From the NCBI GenBank assembly GCA_030666985.1, contig DAOUWT010000135.1, positions 1 to 6,972 of the forward strand: 6,972 bases of DNA, in the 5' to 3' direction. A model generated the notes under the pieces. It was not told the origin of the DNA and searched no databases. It saw nothing but the letters and a program-made list of their open reading frames with translations. Position numbers and translations under genes: made by a program. Shown here one piece after another: positions 5,651 to 6,972 of the stretch. Source of the DNA: Chloroflexota bacterium (GTDB lineage Bacteria > Chloroflexota > Anaerolineae > Anaerolineales > UBA11858). Every line of letters begins with the position of its first letter. Within the stretch, counting starts at the first letter, position 1.

Positions 5651-5701
5651 TACCCAACTACCCGACTATCAGACTATTAGACTACTAGACTACCGACTAC
5701 C
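5648..5701 (+). repeat. GACTAC-type tandem array ending at the peptidase start codon
   Basis: Five 8-bp units (GACTACCC, AACTACCC, GACTATCA, GACTATTA, GACTACTA) are followed by two 7-bp units GACTACC. The last base of the array, 5701, is directly followed by the ATG of the peptidase gene. The array joins the preceding heptamer array without a gap, so nothing but repeats lies between the two genes. No ribosome binding site is present in it. Confidence 0.9.
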
Positions 5702-6925
5702 ATGCCAAAAAAGATTCTCGTATTTTTCCTTCTCATAGCAATTTGGTTGGGGGCCGGTCACCACGCCCAAGCAGAGTCGGGGGTAGAGATATCCGCCCAG
5801 CCACCCAGCTACACCTTTGGGGGCCAGATCACCTTCCAGGCCACGATCACCACAGACATCCCCCCCCAAGATATTCAGTTGATCCTTGAGTCTCCTGGTT
5901 TGCCCTCTTTCGTCGGGGCGGCTGAATTTGATCCCCCACACCAGATTATTTATGTGTATAGCCTAACACAGCGTCCCTTGCGAGCTTTTTCGACGGTTGT
6001 GTATCGCTACCGGGTTACCCTAGAGAACGGGGAGGTTTATACCAGCCCAGATTTTTCTTTCCGTTATGAAGATAACCGTTATACCTGGCAGGTGCTGGAG
6101 GATGAGGATTTTCGCATATCCTGGTACGAAGGGGATGTGGAGTTTGCGCAGGAGATATTGGACGTGGTCCGGGAGGGGAGAGTAAAATTCGAGGCTTTAT
6201 TGCCCACCCCTCAAGATGGCGGCCCGGTAAATATTTACGCCTATGCCAGCGCCTCAGAATTGCAGTCCACTTTGATGATGTCGGGGCAAACCTGGGTGGC
6301 CGGACACGCTGACCCAGAGCTAGGGTCTATTGTTGTTTCCCTACCTCCTGGCCCGGCGCGTTCCTTGGAGATCAGCCGCCAAGTCCCCCACGAATTAGCT
6401 CATATTTTGCTCTATCGAATTATGGGAGATGAGTATCAATACCTCCCCCGCTGGTTGAATGAGGGCATAGCTTCTCAAATGGAGGAATATCCAAACCCAG
6501 ATTACCGCCTGTATCTTGAGAAAGCATATACGGAAGAGCGTTTGATCCCCATGGACGAATTATGTCTGAGATTCCCCAGCGATGCTGCCACCTCTTTTTT
6601 GGCCTATGCTGAGGCGGACTCCCTGACAGCTTATCTCCTGGAGCATTACGGAGTAGAGGGGATCAGGAGCCTGATTTCGGCTTATGAAACCGGCGTGGGA
6701 TGTAATCGCGGGGTGGAGATTGCCCTCGAGAAGGATTTGAGCCAGCTAAGCGGGGAGTGGCAAGCAGCGGTTTTGGGTTCGGGGACTAATTCCAGGCAAA
6801 TAGTGGAAGCTGGCCGGGGCTTTTTACCGTGGTTGGTAATTTTTGGGATTGTTTTTGCCCCCATTGTGGGACTTGTGATTTTTCGGGGCCGCCAAGATGA
6901 AAACGTGGAGGGTGGAGATGGGTGA
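5702..6925 (+). CDS. Exported, membrane-tethered HExxH metallopeptidase (peptidase MA-like)
   Basis: This 407-residue protein has an N-terminal signal peptide (KK at 3-4, hydrophobic core 5-18, likely cleavage after AQA at 22-24). A beta-rich domain covers about 27-122. The catalytic domain (about 130-355) carries HELAH at 230-234 and WLNEGIA at 251-257. The two histidines and Glu254 fit a gluzincin zinc site, with Glu231 as catalytic base. A hydrophobic segment at 374-394 with a short charged tail would anchor the domain outside the membrane. Cys288 and Cys334 may form a disulfide. The substrate is unknown. An in-frame TAG at 5678-5680 inside the upstream array rules out a longer frame, and no Shine-Dalgarno sequence precedes the ATG, which abuts the repeats. 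A C8 tract lies at 5860-5867. No promoter is visible in the 124-bp gap, so read-through from the protease-HEAT operon is likely. Confidence 0.87.
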   Translation: MPKKILVFFLLIAIWLGAGHHAQAESGVEISAQPPSYTFGGQITFQATITTDIPPQDIQLILESPGLPSFVGAAEFDPPHQIIYVYSLTQRPLRAFSTVVYRYRVTLENGEVYTSPDFSFRYEDNRYTWQVLEDEDFRISWYEGDVEFAQEILDVVREGRVKFEALLPTPQDGGPVNIYAYASASELQSTLMMSGQTWVAGHADPELGSIVVSLPPGPARSLEISRQVPHELAHILLYRIMGDEYQYLPRWLNEGIASQMEEYPNPDYRLYLEKAYTEERLIPMDELCLRFPSDAATSFLAYAEADSLTAYLLEHYGVEGIRSLISAYETGVGCNRGVEIALEKDLSQLSGEWQAAVLGSGTNSRQIVEAGRGFLPWLVIFGIVFAPIVGLVIFRGRQDENVEGGDG

Positions 6926-6972
6926 GATGGGAGAGGAGTGTGGGGGACGTTTGCACGTCACGGTGGAGGGGC

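Noticed and set aside
6946..6959. GACGT-TTGC-ACGTC small palindrome after the peptidase gene
   Set aside because: A 5-bp stem without a following T-run is too little to call a terminator or operator at the window edge.

Overview
The window looks like a chromosomal segment of a Chloroflexota bacterium, probably from the Anaerolineae or a relative. This assignment is an inference with no marker gene behind it. It rests on exported proteins with long Pro/Thr/Ser linkers, a TPR protein with a CLETVLRLDP-type N-terminal module followed by one membrane segment, LysM lipoprotein architecture, -10 boxes of the form GGTATAAT, and heptameric repeat arrays between genes.

Layout. Positions 1-174 are intergenic, with a GTCATTGCGAG-like interspersed repeat at the edge and a heptamer array touching the stop of the next gene. 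Positions 175-1935 (minus) encode a membrane-anchored TPR protein. Positions 1936-2156 are a divergent promoter region with -10 boxes facing both ways and an inverted repeat built of heptamers. Positions 2157-3119 (plus) encode a LysM lipoprotein. Positions 3120-3499 hold no gene but contain a 16-unit heptamer array, a GGTATAAT promoter box and a nested inverted-repeat element of about 130 bp. Positions 3500-4561 encode an RseP/RasP-type site-2 protease, overlapping by ATGA a HEAT-repeat gene (4558-5577). Positions 5578-5701 consist entirely of tandem repeats. Positions 5702-6925 encode an exported, membrane-tethered HExxH metallopeptidase of the peptidase-MA type. The last 47 bases are G-rich and non-coding as far as they go.

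How the genes may fit together. Four of the five products act in or across the envelope: an intramembrane protease, an extracytoplasmic zinc peptidase, a LysM surface lipoprotein and an anchored TPR scaffold. The fifth, the HEAT protein, is acidic, probably cytosolic, and translationally coupled to the site-2 protease. A shared role in envelope maintenance or regulated proteolysis is an inference from neighbourhood only.

The most unusual signal is not a gene. At three of the four gene 3' ends that are free of overlap, the stop codon is itself part of a 7-bp tandem array, always with the purine/G-rich strand in the mRNA sense. A degenerate version may exist at the fourth. Two heptamer families recur: GGATTAG-like downstream of the TPR and LysM genes, and CGTGAAA/CGTGATG-like upstream of the TPR gene and downstream of the HEAT gene.
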